Shown: positions 33,975-43,691, counted from the first letter of the stretch. The stretch: 64,000 nucleotides of DNA from Acidimicrobiia bacterium (GCA_026002935.1 BPGH01000001.1:669965-733964); one strand, 5' to 3'. Program-made: numbers and translations. Notes: generated by a model from the sequence alone, not told the origin.

Positions 33975-36228
33975 GCCCGAGCAGGGCGACCGCGCCCGCC
34001 TTGTCGAGGTACTCGTTCCAGTTGCCGCACTTCGGGGACTGGACGCACGACGGGCACCCGTCGTCGCACGGGCACTGCGTCACGAGACGGAGCGTCGCAC
34101 GCGCGTGCTCCGGCGCGGCGCCGAACGCGAGCTCGGCGATCCCCGCCCCGCCCGGATAGCCGTCGTACACGAAGATCGTCGGCTCCCCCGTCTGGGGGTG
34201 CATCGCCATCGAGACGCCGCCGACGTCCCAGCGGTCGCAGATCGTGAACAGGGGCAGCATGCCGATCAGGCCGTGCTCGGCCGCGTGCACCGTCCCGATG
34301 ACCCGCGCCGTCTCGACGCCGGCCGCCGCGAGGACCGCGGGGGCGACCGTGTACCAGCTCGCCCGGGTGCGCAGGGTGCGCTCCGGGAGGTCGAGCCCGC
34401 AGATCTCGATCGTCTCGTTGGTCGAGATCCGGCGGCGCTGGTACGCGACGACCTGGTCGCGGACCTCGACCGTGCCGAGGTGCGCGACGCACGCGCCGAG
34501 CGGTGCCCGGCGGTCCTCGGCGACGATCGTGATGTCGGTGTCGGTGCGCGGCTGCGTGTACTCGTCGGCGTCGTCGTAGGGCTCGAGGCCGGCGACGTGG
34601 TCGCGCGTGTCGAGGACGCGGACGCGGAACTGGCGGCCCTGGTGCAGGTACACGGCGCCCGGGTGGGCGGCGGTGAAGACGCGGGCCTCGTCGACCGTCC
34701 CCACGGTCTGGCCGTCGGGATCGACGAGCCGGTACTCGACCGACGACCCGGTGCGGAGGCCGACGGCGGGGGCCGGTGGCCGCTCACCCGCCCAGAACAT
34801 GCGGCCGCCGCGGGGCCGCAGGAGATCGGCGTGCACGAGCTCGCGCACGGTCTCGTCGAGCCCGTCGCCGAACCAGCGCTCGTCCTGCGGGGTGAGCGGC
34901 AGCTCGTGGGCCGCACACGCGACCTGGGCGCGCATCACGAACGGGTTGGACGGGTTGACGACGGCCCGCTCGGGCGGCCGGCGCGTGAGCTCGGCGGGGT
35001 GGCGCGCGTACCACTGGTCGAGCTGGTCGTCGCCCGCGACGAGCACCGCCGCCGAGCGGCGCCCCGCCCGTCCCGCCCGTCCCGCCTGCTGCCACATCGA
35101 CGCGAGGGTCCCGGGGAACCCGTTGAGGACGACCGCGTCGAGGCCGCCGACGTCGATCCCGAGCTCGAGCGCGTTCGTGGCCGCGACGCCGACGATCTCG
35201 CCGGCCGACAGGGCGCGCTCCAGCGCCCGGCGTTCCTCGGGGAGGTACCCGGCGCGGTAGGCGGCGACGCGTTCGTCGAGGCCGACGCCGTCCTCGGCGA
35301 GCCGGCGCCGGGCGTACTGCGCCACGAGCTCGGCGCCGCGCCGGCTGCGCGTGAACGCCAGCGTCTGGTGCCCGGCGCGGACGAACCGCGCGAGCAGCTC
35401 CGCCGTCTCGGCGTTCGCGGAGGCGCGCGCGCCCGAGTGCGGGTCGACGAGCGGGCGCTGCCAGCAGGCCAGCACGCGCTCGGCCCGGGGGGAGCCGTCG
35501 TCGTCGATCTCCTCGACGTCGAGGCCGCACAGCGCGGCGGCGAGCTCGCCGGGGTTGCCGATGGTCGCGCTCGCGAAACAGAACGCGGGGGACGCGCCGT
35601 AGTGCTCGCACACCCGCCGGAGCCGCCGGAGCACGTGCGCGACGTGACTGCCGAAGATGCCGCGCAGGGTGTGCAGCTCGTCGACGACCACGTACCGGAG
35701 GCGCATCAGGAAGGTCGCCCAACGCTTGTGCGCCGGGAGGATGCCCACGTGCAGCATCTCCGGGTTGGTCAGCACGACGTTCGCGTGCTTGCGCGCCCAG
35801 GCGCGCGCGTCGGTGTCGGTGTCACCGTCGTAGGTGACGGCGCGCAGCCCCGGGACCAGCCACGAGCGCAGCGACCGGAGCTGGTCCTGGGCGAGGGCCT
35901 TGGTCGGGAAGACGAGGAGGGCCGTGTCGCGGTTGGCGCGGACCACCGACTCGACGATCGGGACCTGGTAGCACAGGGACTTGCCCGACGCGGTGCCGGT
36001 CGCGACGACGACGCTGCGGCCGTCGCGGAGCCGGTCGACCGCCGCGGCCTGGTGCGTGTAGAGGCGGTCGACGCCCCGCGCCCGGAGGCGCGCGCGGACC
36101 TCCTCGTGGAGCGGCTCGCACGGCTCGGCGTGGCGCGCCGCGCGTGCGGGGATCGTCTCCCGGTGCACGAGGCGGCCGGCGGTCGCCGGGTCCGCGGCGA
36201 GCGCGTCGAGCGTCGCGCCCGCGTCCAT
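33946..36228 (-). CDS. DEAD/DEAH-box helicase with DUF1998 zinc domain (YprA/MrfA-like)
   Basis: 760 residues. Motif I A-T-G-T-A-S-G-K-S near residue 75, motif II V-V-D-E-L-H, motif III S-A-T-I-G-N-P and motif VI Q-Q-A-G-R-A-G-R-A-G-R are all present. The C-terminal DUF1998 holds four cysteines (C-P-C-D-D-G-C-P-S-C then K-C-G). Relatives such as B. subtilis MrfA take part in DNA repair after mitomycin damage. M. tuberculosis Rv3649 is the likely orthologue at the same position by the tad locus. ATG 36228; TACGGT 7 nt before it. Confidence 0.94.
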   Translation of the reverse strand: MDAGATLDALAADPATAGRLVHRETIPARAARHAEPCEPLHEEVRARLRARGVDRLYTHQAAAVDRLRDGRSVVVATGTASGKSLCYQVPIVESVVRANRDTALLVFPTKALAQDQLRSLRSWLVPGLRAVTYDGDTDTDARAWARKHANVVLTNPEMLHVGILPAHKRWATFLMRLRYVVVDELHTLRGIFGSHVAHVLRRLRRVCEHYGASPAFCFASATIGNPGELAAALCGLDVEEIDDDGSPRAERVLACWQRPLVDPHSGARASANAETAELLARFVRAGHQTLAFTRSRRGAELVAQYARRRLAEDGVGLDERVAAYRAGYLPEERRALERALSAGEIVGVAATNALELGIDVGGLDAVVLNGFPGTLASMWQQAGRAGRAGRRSAAVLVAGDDQLDQWYARHPAELTRRPPERAVVNPSNPFVMRAQVACAAHELPLTPQDERWFGDGLDETVRELVHADLLRPRGGRMFWAGERPPAPAVGLRTGSSVEYRLVDPDGQTVGTVDEARVFTAAHPGAVYLHQGRQFRVRVLDTRDHVAGLEPYDDADEYTQPRTDTDITIVAEDRRAPLGACVAHLGTVEVRDQVVAYQRRRISTNETIEICGLDLPERTLRTRASWYTVAPAVLAAAGVETARVIGTVHAAEHGLIGMLPLFTICDRWDVGGVSMAMHPQTGEPTIFVYDGYPGGAGIAELAFGAAPEHARATLRLVTQCPCDDGCPSCVQSPKCGNWNEYLDKAGAVALLGLMDRVAARA

Positions 36229-36235
36229 CGTGCCC

Positions 36236-36241
36236 ACCGTA
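36236..36241 (-). promoter_or_regulatory. -10 hexamer TACGGT of leaderless helicase gene
   Basis: On the minus strand TACGGT ends 7 nt before ATG 36228; no ribosome-binding site is present. Confidence 0.42.
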
Positions 36242-36311
36242 CCCGTGGCCACCCCGGGAGCCGCCCCGGGCGGTGAGGCCGGCGGCCCCGGCCCGGCCCG
36301 GGCGCGTCCGG

Positions 36312-37214
36312 TCAGTGCGCCTGCAGGACCGCGTCGTCCGCGAAGTCGGCGAACAGGCCGGCGGCGGCGCCGCCGAGGCCCATGCAGCCGCCGCCCCCGC
36401 CGGTCGGGACCGTCACGGACTCCACGCGTGCCGGGTCGAGCCGGTGCGCGATGCGCCCGAGCCGCCACACGTCCGCGACGCCGAGGCCGTCGAGCTGGGT
36501 GTGGCGCACGAGCGACGCCGCGGCCGTGAACTCGCCGAGCGGACCCTTGGCCTCGGCCTGGAGCTGGCGGAGGCCGGCGAGGATGACGAGGCCCTGGTTG
36601 GCGGTGCGCTGGAGGTCGCCGGACGGGAAGTCGTGGCGGTTGCGCGAGAAGGCGAGGGCCTGCGCGCCCGTCATCCGGTGCGGCCCGGCACTGAACACCG
36701 CGCCGGAGTAGTGGTCGTCCATCGGGGTCGGCACGTCGATCTGGAGCCCGCCCATGTCGTCGACGAGCCGTTGGAACTCCTCGAAGTTCGCGGACACGAC
36801 GTAGCTCACGGGCACGCCGGCCAGCTCCCCGAGCGCGTTCGCCTGCGCGCGGGGGCCGTCGTTGTGGGCACGGTTGATCTTCCCGCCCCGCCAGCAGGTG
36901 TCGCGGGGCACGTTGAGGATCGACGCCGCGCCGGCCTGCGGGTTGACGCCGACGAGGTGCAGGGCGTCGCCGCGGGCGGGGCCGCGGCCGGACCGGGCGT
37001 CGTTCCCGATGAGCGCGACGTAGAAGGTGCCGCCGGGGGTGTTCGCGGTCGCCTCGGCGACCGCGAGCTTCTCGACCCGCATGTGCAGTGCGCCGGAGGC
37101 GACGGGCACGCGCACGCCGGCGAGCCACGCGGCGACGAGCGCGCCGGCGGCGACCGCGGCGGCCACCGCGACGACCGCGACGCCCAGGGCGAGCCGCTTC
37201 ACCACCCGGGTCAC
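36312..37214 (-). CDS. LytR-CpsA-Psr (LCP) family protein
   Basis: 300 residues: one N-terminal membrane helix and an extracytoplasmic LCP domain that by family role attaches glycopolymers such as arabinogalactan or teichoic acids to peptidoglycan. Visible motifs are Y-V-A-L-I-G-N-D-A-R, R-G-D-A-L-H-L-V-G-V-N, the N-V-P-R-D-T core, K-I-N-R-A-H and F-S-R-N-R-H. GTG 37214 overlaps the stop of the lipoprotein gene upstream. Confidence 0.9.
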   Translation of the reverse strand: MTRVVKRLALGVAVVAVAAAVAAGALVAAWLAGVRVPVASGALHMRVEKLAVAEATANTPGGTFYVALIGNDARSGRGPARGDALHLVGVNPQAGAASILNVPRDTCWRGGKINRAHNDGPRAQANALGELAGVPVSYVVSANFEEFQRLVDDMGGLQIDVPTPMDDHYSGAVFSAGPHRMTGAQALAFSRNRHDFPSGDLQRTANQGLVILAGLRQLQAEAKGPLGEFTAAASLVRHTQLDGLGVADVWRLGRIAHRLDPARVESVTVPTGGGGGCMGLGGAAAGLFADFADDAVLQAH

Positions 37215-37843
37215 GCGCCGGCCTCCGCCGCCGTGGTGGCCGGCGGACCCTCCGGCAGGTCGCGGGTCACGACCACCCGGTAGCCCGTGACGAGCCAGTC
37301 GCCGCCGGGACCCGGTGCGAGGGTGAGCTCGCCCGACCGGTGCAGGGCGTACGTGCCGCTCGCGGCCGGGACCCGCACGTCGACCTCGAAGGTGGTCCCG
37401 AGCAGCACGACCGACCCGGCGGGGTCGGCGAGCGCGTCGATGCGGACCGGGGTGGCCTCGACCTCCGGGCGCTCCGTCGCCCGGGGCACGCCCGCGTCGG
37501 TCAGCGCCGCCGCGTCGGCCGTGGTGGCCCGCTCGCGCAGCGCGTCCTCGAAGAGGGCGGCGAACCCCTCCCCGAGCTCCCCCTCGACGACGGGCCCGAG
37601 CACCGCGGTGTCGACGTATCGCTGCGCCACGTCGACGGCGGCGGCCACGGTCGCGTCGTCGAGGCGGGGGTCGGCGCCGGCGCCGTGCACGGCGACCTCG
37701 CCCGGGGCGAGGCGGGTGTCGGCACGCACCGCCGTGGTCGGTACGGATTCGCCGGACTCGCCGTCTCCACCCCCGCCGCACGCGGCGAGCGCCAGACCGA
37801 GCGTCGCGGCGCCGGCGAGCAGGCGCAGGTGGGGGGAACGCAT
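37211..37843 (-). CDS. Lipoprotein of unknown function
   Basis: 210 residues. Signal peptide with lipobox L-A-L-A-A-C (Cys22), then a Gly-rich linker and a compact domain (about 40-200) with alternating strands. The ending T-Y-A-L-H-R-S-G-E-L-T-L and W-L-V-T-G-Y-R-V looks like an NTF2-like fold, but that is an impression only. Stop overlaps the LCP gene, so it may act with cell-wall ligation. Confidence 0.7.
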   Translation of the reverse strand: MRSPHLRLLAGAATLGLALAACGGGGDGESGESVPTTAVRADTRLAPGEVAVHGAGADPRLDDATVAAAVDVAQRYVDTAVLGPVVEGELGEGFAALFEDALRERATTADAAALTDAGVPRATERPEVEATPVRIDALADPAGSVVLLGTTFEVDVRVPAASGTYALHRSGELTLAPGPGGDWLVTGYRVVVTRDLPEGPPATTAAEAGA

Positions 37844-37956
37844 CGGGACCCCAGAGTGCCATGCGGGGCACCGCTAGCCTCGGATCCTGTCCGGTGACGT
37901 CCGGCGAACGCCCGGCGCGGCGTCGGGAGGGCCGGGGAAGGGATCGTGGACCGGCC

Positions 37957-38307
37957 GTGGCGCTCAGGAAGTTCGTCGAGCGGTTGACGAAGCCCGTCGA
38001 GGAGCTCGACCGCGAGGCGCTCGCGCAGTGGTGCGACGCGCACGAGCCGGTGCCGATCGACCGGGTCGAGTTGCGCCGCCCGGTGCGCGTCGCGGGCGAG
38101 GTGCGCTCGGTCCGCATCGTCCCGCGCGCGGGCGCGGACGCGATGGAGGTCACGGTGAGCGACGGGCGGGCGAACGTCGTCGCGGTGTTCCTCGGCCGGC
38201 GGAAGATCGCGGGCCTCACCCCGGGCCGGCGCGTCGTGCTCGAGGGTGTCGTCAGCCTCGACGGCCGGACCCGCCAGATGTACAACCCCGTCTACACGCT
38301 CTGCTGA
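37957..38307 (+). CDS. OB-fold nucleic-acid-binding protein (Rv2694c-like)
   Basis: About 116 residues from GTG 37957. An N-terminal helical part (V-E-R-L-T-K-P-V-E-E-L-D) is followed by an OB fold: V-R-V-A-G-E-V-R-S-V-R-I, a V-T-V-S-D-G-R-A-N-V-V-A-V-F strand pair and G-R-R-V-V-L-E-G-V. In M. tuberculosis a similar gene (Rv2694c) sits near the ceoB/ceoC pair, as here. A TAGCCT hexamer lies at 37875-37880, giving a ~70-nt leader. Target unknown. Confidence 0.8.
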   Translation: MALRKFVERLTKPVEELDREALAQWCDAHEPVPIDRVELRRPVRVAGEVRSVRIVPRAGADAMEVTVSDGRANVVAVFLGRRKIAGLTPGRRVVLEGVVSLDGRTRQMYNPVYTLC

Positions 38308-38323
38308 GCGGCGCCCGACCGCG

Positions 38324-38341
38324 CCCGGCGCGCGCGCCGGG
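38324..38341. terminator. Terminator hairpin between convergent genes
   Basis: Perfect 8-bp inverted repeat CCCGGCGC/GCGCCGGG with a 2-nt centre, in the 39-bp gap between the OB-fold gene and trkA. Confidence 0.5.
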
Positions 38342-38346
38342 TGCGC

Positions 38347-39009
38347 TCAGCGGCCGGTGAGGATCTGGCGGACCTCCTCCTCGGCCTCGGCGGTCACCAT
38401 CGCGAGGACCTCGTCACCCTCCTGGAACACCGTGTCGCCGCGGGGCATCACGACGTGCTCCTCGCGCAGCACCGCGACGATCGTCGCGTCGCGCGGGATG
38501 TCGAGCTCCTTGATCGCCTTGTCGATCACGGGGGCGTCGGGGGCGAGGGTCACCTCGACGAGCCGGACGTTGCCGCCCTCGAACTGCAGGATCCGCACGA
38601 GCCGCCCGACCGACACGGCCTCCTCGACGAGGGCGGTGATCAGGTGGGGCGTCGAGACCGACACGTCGACGCCCCAGTTCTCGTTGAACAGCCATTCGTT
38701 CTTCGGGTGGTTCACGCGCGCGATCACGCGCGGGACGCCGAACTCCTGCTTCGAGAGCAGCGAGATGACGAGGTTGTCCTCGTCGTCCCCGGTCGCGGCC
38801 ACCACGACGTGACAGCGCTCCAACCCGGCCTCGCGCAACGAGCTGACCTCGCAGGCGTCGGCGACGACGACCTCGACCCCCTCGGCGAGGTCGAGACGGT
38901 CGACCACGTCCGGGTTCTGCTCGATGAGCTGGACCTCGTGCCCCGCGGACGCGAGGTCGTTCGCGATGAACAAGCCCACGTTGCCCGCCCCGGCGATCGC
39001 CACGCGCAT
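38347..39009 (-). CDS. trkA: TrkA-type RCK potassium-uptake regulatory protein (CeoC-like)
   Basis: 220 residues. RCK_N domain with the nucleotide-binding Rossmann motif G-A-G-N-V-G near residue 7 and a ligand acidic residue at the end of strand 2 (L-I-E-Q-N); RCK_C in the last ~75 residues (L-V-E-V-T-L-A-P-D-A-P-V-I). These subunits gate K+ transport in response to NAD(H), ATP or c-di-AMP. ATG 39009 overlaps the stop of the first RCK gene. Confidence 0.92.
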   Translation of the reverse strand: MRVAIAGAGNVGLFIANDLASAGHEVQLIEQNPDVVDRLDLAEGVEVVVADACEVSSLREAGLERCHVVVAATGDDEDNLVISLLSKQEFGVPRVIARVNHPKNEWLFNENWGVDVSVSTPHLITALVEEAVSVGRLVRILQFEGGNVRLVEVTLAPDAPVIDKAIKELDIPRDATIVAVLREEHVVMPRGDTVFQEGDEVLAMVTAEAEEEVRQILTGR

Positions 39010-39668
39010 CAGTCGTCGCCTCCGCGCTCGATGTGCTCCTGCAGCTCGTCGATCGCGTCGAGCGCGCTCACGAACACGAGCACGTCCCCTTCCTGGCCGA
39101 CGAGGTCGGACGTCACGACCTGCGCCTGGCCGAAGCGCGTCACCGCCGTCAGCCAGAACCGGCCCGGCCGGTTCAGGCGCGAGAGCTTGCGGCCGACGGC
39201 CGCGGGCGGGATCGGCCGTTCGACGAGGCCGACCCTGCCGGTCGGGTCGACCCAGTCGTGCCGGGTCTCGTGGGGGAGGAGCCGCCGGAGCACCTGGTCG
39301 GTGGTCCACGCGACGGTGGCGACGGTCGGGATCCCGAGCCGCTGGTAGATGAGCGCGCGGCGCGGGTCGTAGATGCGGGCGACGACCCGCTCGATGCCGT
39401 AGGTCTCGCGGGCGATCCGGGCGCAGAGGATGTTGGAGTTGTCGCCGTTGGTGACCGACGCGAAGGCGCCCGCCTCGTCGATCCCGGCCGCGGCGAGGTC
39501 GTCGCGGTCGAACCCGAAGCCGACGACGGTCCGGCCCTGGAACCCCGGGGGGAGCCGGCGGAACGCGCGGCCGTTCTTGTCGACCACGGCGACCGAGTGA
39601 CCGGCGAGCGTCAACGCGCCGGCGAGCTCGCTGCCGACCCGCCCGCACCCGATCACGACGACGTGCAC
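39009..39668 (-). CDS. trkA: TrkA-type RCK potassium-uptake regulatory protein (CeoB-like)
   Basis: 219 residues, paralogous to the gene it overlaps. Rossmann motif G-C-G-R-V-G near residue 7, then V-V-D-K-N at strand 2, and an RCK_C domain. GTG 39668 is fixed by GGAGG (39678-39674) 5 nt upstream. The pair matches ceoB-ceoC of mycobacteria, and the K+ carriers they could regulate are directly divergent at 39.8-43.7 kb. Confidence 0.92.
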   Translation of the reverse strand: MHVVVIGCGRVGSELAGALTLAGHSVAVVDKNGRAFRRLPPGFQGRTVVGFGFDRDDLAAAGIDEAGAFASVTNGDNSNILCARIARETYGIERVVARIYDPRRALIYQRLGIPTVATVAWTTDQVLRRLLPHETRHDWVDPTGRVGLVERPIPPAAVGRKLSRLNRPGRFWLTAVTRFGQAQVVTSDLVGQEGDVLVFVSALDAIDELQEHIERGGDD

Positions 39669-39846
39669 GGTTGCCTCCTGCGCCCCCGGCCCCGACCGAC
39701 CCCGACGGCGGGTGGACCGGCGGATCGTAGGGCCGCCCGGGCGGGCGGGGCACACCGCCCGGTCCCGCCGGGCGCACCGTCACCCCGCGCCCGGCGCCGC
39801 CGATGGCAAGCTGGCGCCCGGAGGCGGCGCGCCGAGGACGGTCAGG

Positions 39847-41714
39847 GTGCTCGACACGGTCAAGCGGATCTTCGTCGGGCGGCCGCTCGCGACGTCGGAG
39901 CAGGAGCACCAGCGCCTCACGAAGCGGGTCGCCCTCGCCGTCTTCTCCTCCGACGCCATCTCGTCGACCGCGTACGCGACCGAGGAGATCCTGTTCGTCG
40001 CGGCCGTCGGGCGCGGGACGAGCCTGGCGGTCGGGCTCGACCACCTGGTGCCGATCGCGCTCGCGGTCGCGGTGCTGCTCGCGATCGTGATCACCTCCTA
40101 CCGCCAGACGATCAAGGCGTACCCGGGCGGCGGTGCCGCCTACGTGGTGAGCCGCGAGAACCACGGCGAGCTCCCGTCGCTCGTCGCCGCGGCGTCGATC
40201 CTCGTCGACTACATCCTGACCGTCGCCGTGTCGGTGTCGGCGGGCGTCGCCGCGATCATCTCGATCCCGCAGTTCCACGACGTGGTCGACCACCGCGTCC
40301 CGCGTCGCGCTCGGCCTGATCCTGTTGATCAGCCTCGCGAACCTCCGGGGGGTGAAGGAGTCGGGCCGGCTGTTCGCCGTGCCCGACCTACGGCTACATC
40401 CTGACGCTGGGCGTGTCTGCTGTTCCTCGGCCTGACGATGTCGTACCTCGGGTGGTTCGGGGGTGTCGAACCGGTGCCCGACGAGGTGCGCGGGTCCGAG
40501 GTCGACGCGCTGACCGGCGGTTCGATCGGCCTGTTCCTCGTGCTGCGCGCGTTCTCCTCGGGTGCCGTCGCGCTCTCGGGCGTCGAGGCCATCGCCGACG
40601 GCGTGCCCGCGTTCCGGCGCCCCGAGGCGAAGAACGCGGCGACGACCCTCGACGATGATGGGGCTGATCCTCGGATCGTTGTTCTTCGGCTGTGTCGCTC
40701 CTCGCGAGCCGGCTCCACCCGCAACCGAGCCACGACGTGACCGTGCTCGCCCAGATGGGTCGGCAGGTCTTCGGCGACGGCTTCGCGCTGTGGCTGCTGC
40801 AGATCCTGACGGCCGGGATCCTCGTGCTCGCGGCGAACACCGCGTACGCCGACTTCCCGCGGCTGTCGTCGATCGTCGCCCGTGACGGTTACCTGCCCCG
40901 CCAGCTCGCGAACCGGGGCGACCGTCTCGTCTTCTCGAACGGGATCCTCGTGCTCGCGGTGCTCTCGAGCGCGTTGATCATCGCGTTCGGCGGCATCACG
41001 ACCGCGCTGATCCCCCTGTACGCGGTCGGCGTGTTCACCTCGTTCACGCTGTCGCAGTCGGGGATGGTGCGGCACCACCTGCGCGAACGCCAGCCGGGGT
41101 GGCGGCGCAACGCGTTCATCAGCGGTCTGGGGGCCACCTCGACGTTCGTCGTGCTGCTGATCGTCGCGGTCACGAAGTTCACGGTCGGGGCGTGGCTCCC
41201 GCTCGTCGTCATCCCCTCGATCGTCCTGTTCTTCAAGGGCATCAAGCGCCACTACGCGACGGTCGCGGCCGGCCTGCGCGTGCCACCCGGCTACCGGCCG
41301 CGGCGGATGAACCACACGGTCGTCGTGCTCGTCGGATCGGTCCACCGCGGCGTGCTGGAGGCGCTCGCGTACGCGCGGTCGCTCGCGCCGAACCACCTGG
41401 TCGCGATGACGGTGGTGTCCGACGAGGAGGAGCAGGAGCGGATCGAGAAGCAGTGGGCGGAGCGCGAGATCGACATCCCGCTCGAGATCGTGCACTCCCC
41501 CTACCGGGAGCTCACCCGCCCGGTGATGCGCTTCATCGACGAGCTCGACGCCCGGCACGAGAACGACGTCCTGACCGTCGTGATCCCCGAGTTCGTGGTG
41601 CGGTCCTGGTGGGCGCACGCGCTCCACAACCAGAGCGCCCTGTTCCTGAAGGGCCGGCTGCTGTTCCGCAAGGGCACCGTGGTCACCTCGGTGCCGTACC
41701 ACATCGAGACCTGA
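39847..41714 (+). CDS. KimA-like APC-family transporter, copy 1; frame broken by five indels
   Basis: Reconstructed ~620 residues: twelve membrane segments and a ~150-residue cytoplasmic domain with the USP-like stretch V-V-V-L-V-G-S-V-H-R-G. The family includes B. subtilis KimA, a high-affinity K+ importer; older annotation says amino acid permease. Proximity to two RCK proteins favours K+. Extra bases near 40302, 40382, 40416, 40651 and 40691 break the frame; each fits a third codon position. The neighbouring copy is intact over the same region, which made the reconstruction straightforward. GTG 39847. Confidence 0.82.
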
Positions 41715-41793
41715 GCCCCCGATGCGCGCCGGGCGCCGCCCGGCGGGCAAGCTCTCGCGCCGAGGCAGAGGATCGAAGGACCGGGAGCCGACC

Positions 41794-43650
41794 GTGCTCG
41801 AGACCGTCAAGCGGATCTTCGTCGGGCGGCCGCTGGCCACGTCCGAGCAGGAGCACCAGCGGCTGAGCAAGACGATCGCGCTCGCCGTATTCTCCTCCGA
41901 CGCCATCTCGTCGACCGCGTACGCGACCGAGGAGATCCTGTTCGTCACGGCGGCGGGCGCGTCGAGCCTCGAGCTGGGGCTGAGCCGGCTGGTGCCGATC
42001 GCGTTCGCGGTCGCGGTGCTCCTGGCGATCGTCGTCACGTCGTACCGCCAGACGATCTTCGCCTACCCGAACGGCGGCGGTTCCTACGTGGTCAGCCGCG
42101 AGAACCTCGGCGAGAACCCGTCGCTCGTCGCGGGCGCGTCGCTGCTCGTCGACTACATCCTGACGGTCGCGGTGTCGATCTCGGCGGGCGTCGCCGCCAT
42201 CGTGTCAATCCCCGCCTTCCGCGACCTGGCGGACCAGCGGGTGCCGCTCGCGCTCGGCCTGATCCTGCTCATCAGCCTGGCGAACCTGCGGGGCGTGAAG
42301 GAGTCGGGACGGCTGTTCGCGGTCCCGACCTACATCTACATCGCGTCGTTCTCGCTGCTCCTCGTGTGGGGGTTGGGGCGGGAGTTCGGCCTGTTCGGTC
42401 CCGACATCTCGCCGGTACCGTTCGACCCGGAAGCAGCGGAGGTGCAGCGGCAGGCCGGCGGGTCGCTCGCGCTCATCCTGCTGCTGCGCGGCTTCTCGTC
42501 GGGTGCCGTCGCCCTCACCGGCGTCGAGGCCATCTCCAACGGTGTCCCCGCGTTCCGACGCCCCGAGTCGAAGAACGCGGCGACGACCCTCGTGTGGATG
42601 GGCCTGATCCTCGGTTCGCTGTTCTTCGGCTCCGCCGTGCTCGCTCACCACCTCGAGCCGTACCCGAGCCACGAGGAGACCGTGATCTCCCAGCTCGGGA
42701 TCCAGGTGTTCGGCGACGGGCCGATGTACGTGATCCTGCAGTTCGCGACCGCGGGGATCCTCGTCCTGGCGGCCAACACCGCCTATGCCGACTTCCCGCG
42801 CCTGTCGTCGATCATCGCCCGGGACGGGTACCTGCCGCGCCAGTTGACGAACCGCGGCGACCGGCTCGTGTTCTCCAACGGCATCCTCGTGCTGGCCTTC
42901 GCCGCCGGCGGGCTCATCGTCGCGTTCGGCGGGGTCACCAACGCCCTGATCCCCCTGTACGCGGTGGGCGTGTTCACCTCGTTCACGCTCTCGCAGTCGG
43001 GGATGGTCGTCCACCACCTCAAGGAGCGCGAGCCGGGATGGCGTCGCAGCATCGTGATCAACGCGGTCGGGGCGTCCGTGACGTTCGCGGTGCTCCTGGT
43101 CGTGGCGGTGAGCAAGTTCGCGCAGGGCGCGTGGGTGCCGCTCGTCGTCATCCCGCTGATCATGGCGCTCTTCAAGGCGATCAAGCGCCACTACTCCTCG
43201 GTCGCGTCGTCGTTGCGTCTCCCGCCCGACTACCGGCCGCGGCGCATGAACCACACCGTCGTGGTGCTTGTCGGCGGGCTGCACCGCGGGGTGATGGAGG
43301 CGCTGGCGTACGCCAAGTCGCTCGCGCCCAACCACCTCGTGGCGATGACGGTGGTGTCCGACGAGGAGGAGCGGGAGCGGATCGAGCGGCAGTGGGCCGA
43401 GCGCAACATCGACGTGCCTCTCGAGATCGTCCACTCGCCCTACCGTGAGCTCACCCGCCCGGTGCTGCGCTTCATCGACGAGCTCGACGCCCGCTACGAC
43501 AACGACGTCGTGACGGTGGTGATCCCGGAGTTCGTGGTGCGGTCGTGGTGGGCGCACGCGCTCCACAACCAGAGCGCCCTGTTCCTGAAGGGCCGACTGC
43601 TGTTCCGCAAGGGCACGGTGGTCACCTCCGTGCCCTACCACGTCGACTGA
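41794..43650 (+). CDS. KimA-like APC-family transporter, copy 2
   Basis: 618 residues, uninterrupted. The N-terminus V-K-R-I-F-V-G-R-P-L and the core S-S-D-A-I-S-S-T-A-Y-A-T-E-E-I are shared with copy 1, as is the C-terminal domain ending W-W-A-H-A-L-H-N-Q-S-A-L-F-L. The copies plainly arose by tandem duplication. Both leaders carry GGCAAGCT (39805-39812 and 41746-41753) about 45 nt before the start. Likely a proton-coupled K+ importer by analogy with KimA; an amino acid substrate is not excluded. Confidence 0.85.
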   Translation: MLETVKRIFVGRPLATSEQEHQRLSKTIALAVFSSDAISSTAYATEEILFVTAAGASSLELGLSRLVPIAFAVAVLLAIVVTSYRQTIFAYPNGGGSYVVSRENLGENPSLVAGASLLVDYILTVAVSISAGVAAIVSIPAFRDLADQRVPLALGLILLISLANLRGVKESGRLFAVPTYIYIASFSLLLVWGLGREFGLFGPDISPVPFDPEAAEVQRQAGGSLALILLLRGFSSGAVALTGVEAISNGVPAFRRPESKNAATTLVWMGLILGSLFFGSAVLAHHLEPYPSHEETVISQLGIQVFGDGPMYVILQFATAGILVLAANTAYADFPRLSSIIARDGYLPRQLTNRGDRLVFSNGILVLAFAAGGLIVAFGGVTNALIPLYAVGVFTSFTLSQSGMVVHHLKEREPGWRRSIVINAVGASVTFAVLLVVAVSKFAQGAWVPLVVIPLIMALFKAIKRHYSSVASSLRLPPDYRPRRMNHTVVVLVGGLHRGVMEALAYAKSLAPNHLVAMTVVSDEEERERIERQWAERNIDVPLEIVHSPYRELTRPVLRFIDELDARYDNDVVTVVIPEFVVRSWWAHALHNQSALFLKGRLLFRKGTVVTSVPYHVD

Positions 43651-43691
43651 CCGGCGGCCCCGGGCCGTGTTGGCCCGGCCCCGGCCGCACG

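Noticed and set aside
39669..39846. c-di-AMP (ydaO-type) riboswitch in front of the KimA-like genes
   Set aside because: The leader is short and I could not match the conserved ydaO motif blocks; only a short motif shared with the second copy is seen.
39847..41714. True pseudogenisation of KimA copy 1, the glutamine synthetases, topA and ftsH
   Set aside because: There are no nonsense substitutions or larger deletions; essential genes such as topA and ftsH show the same kind of lesion, and residues outside the indels are fully conserved.
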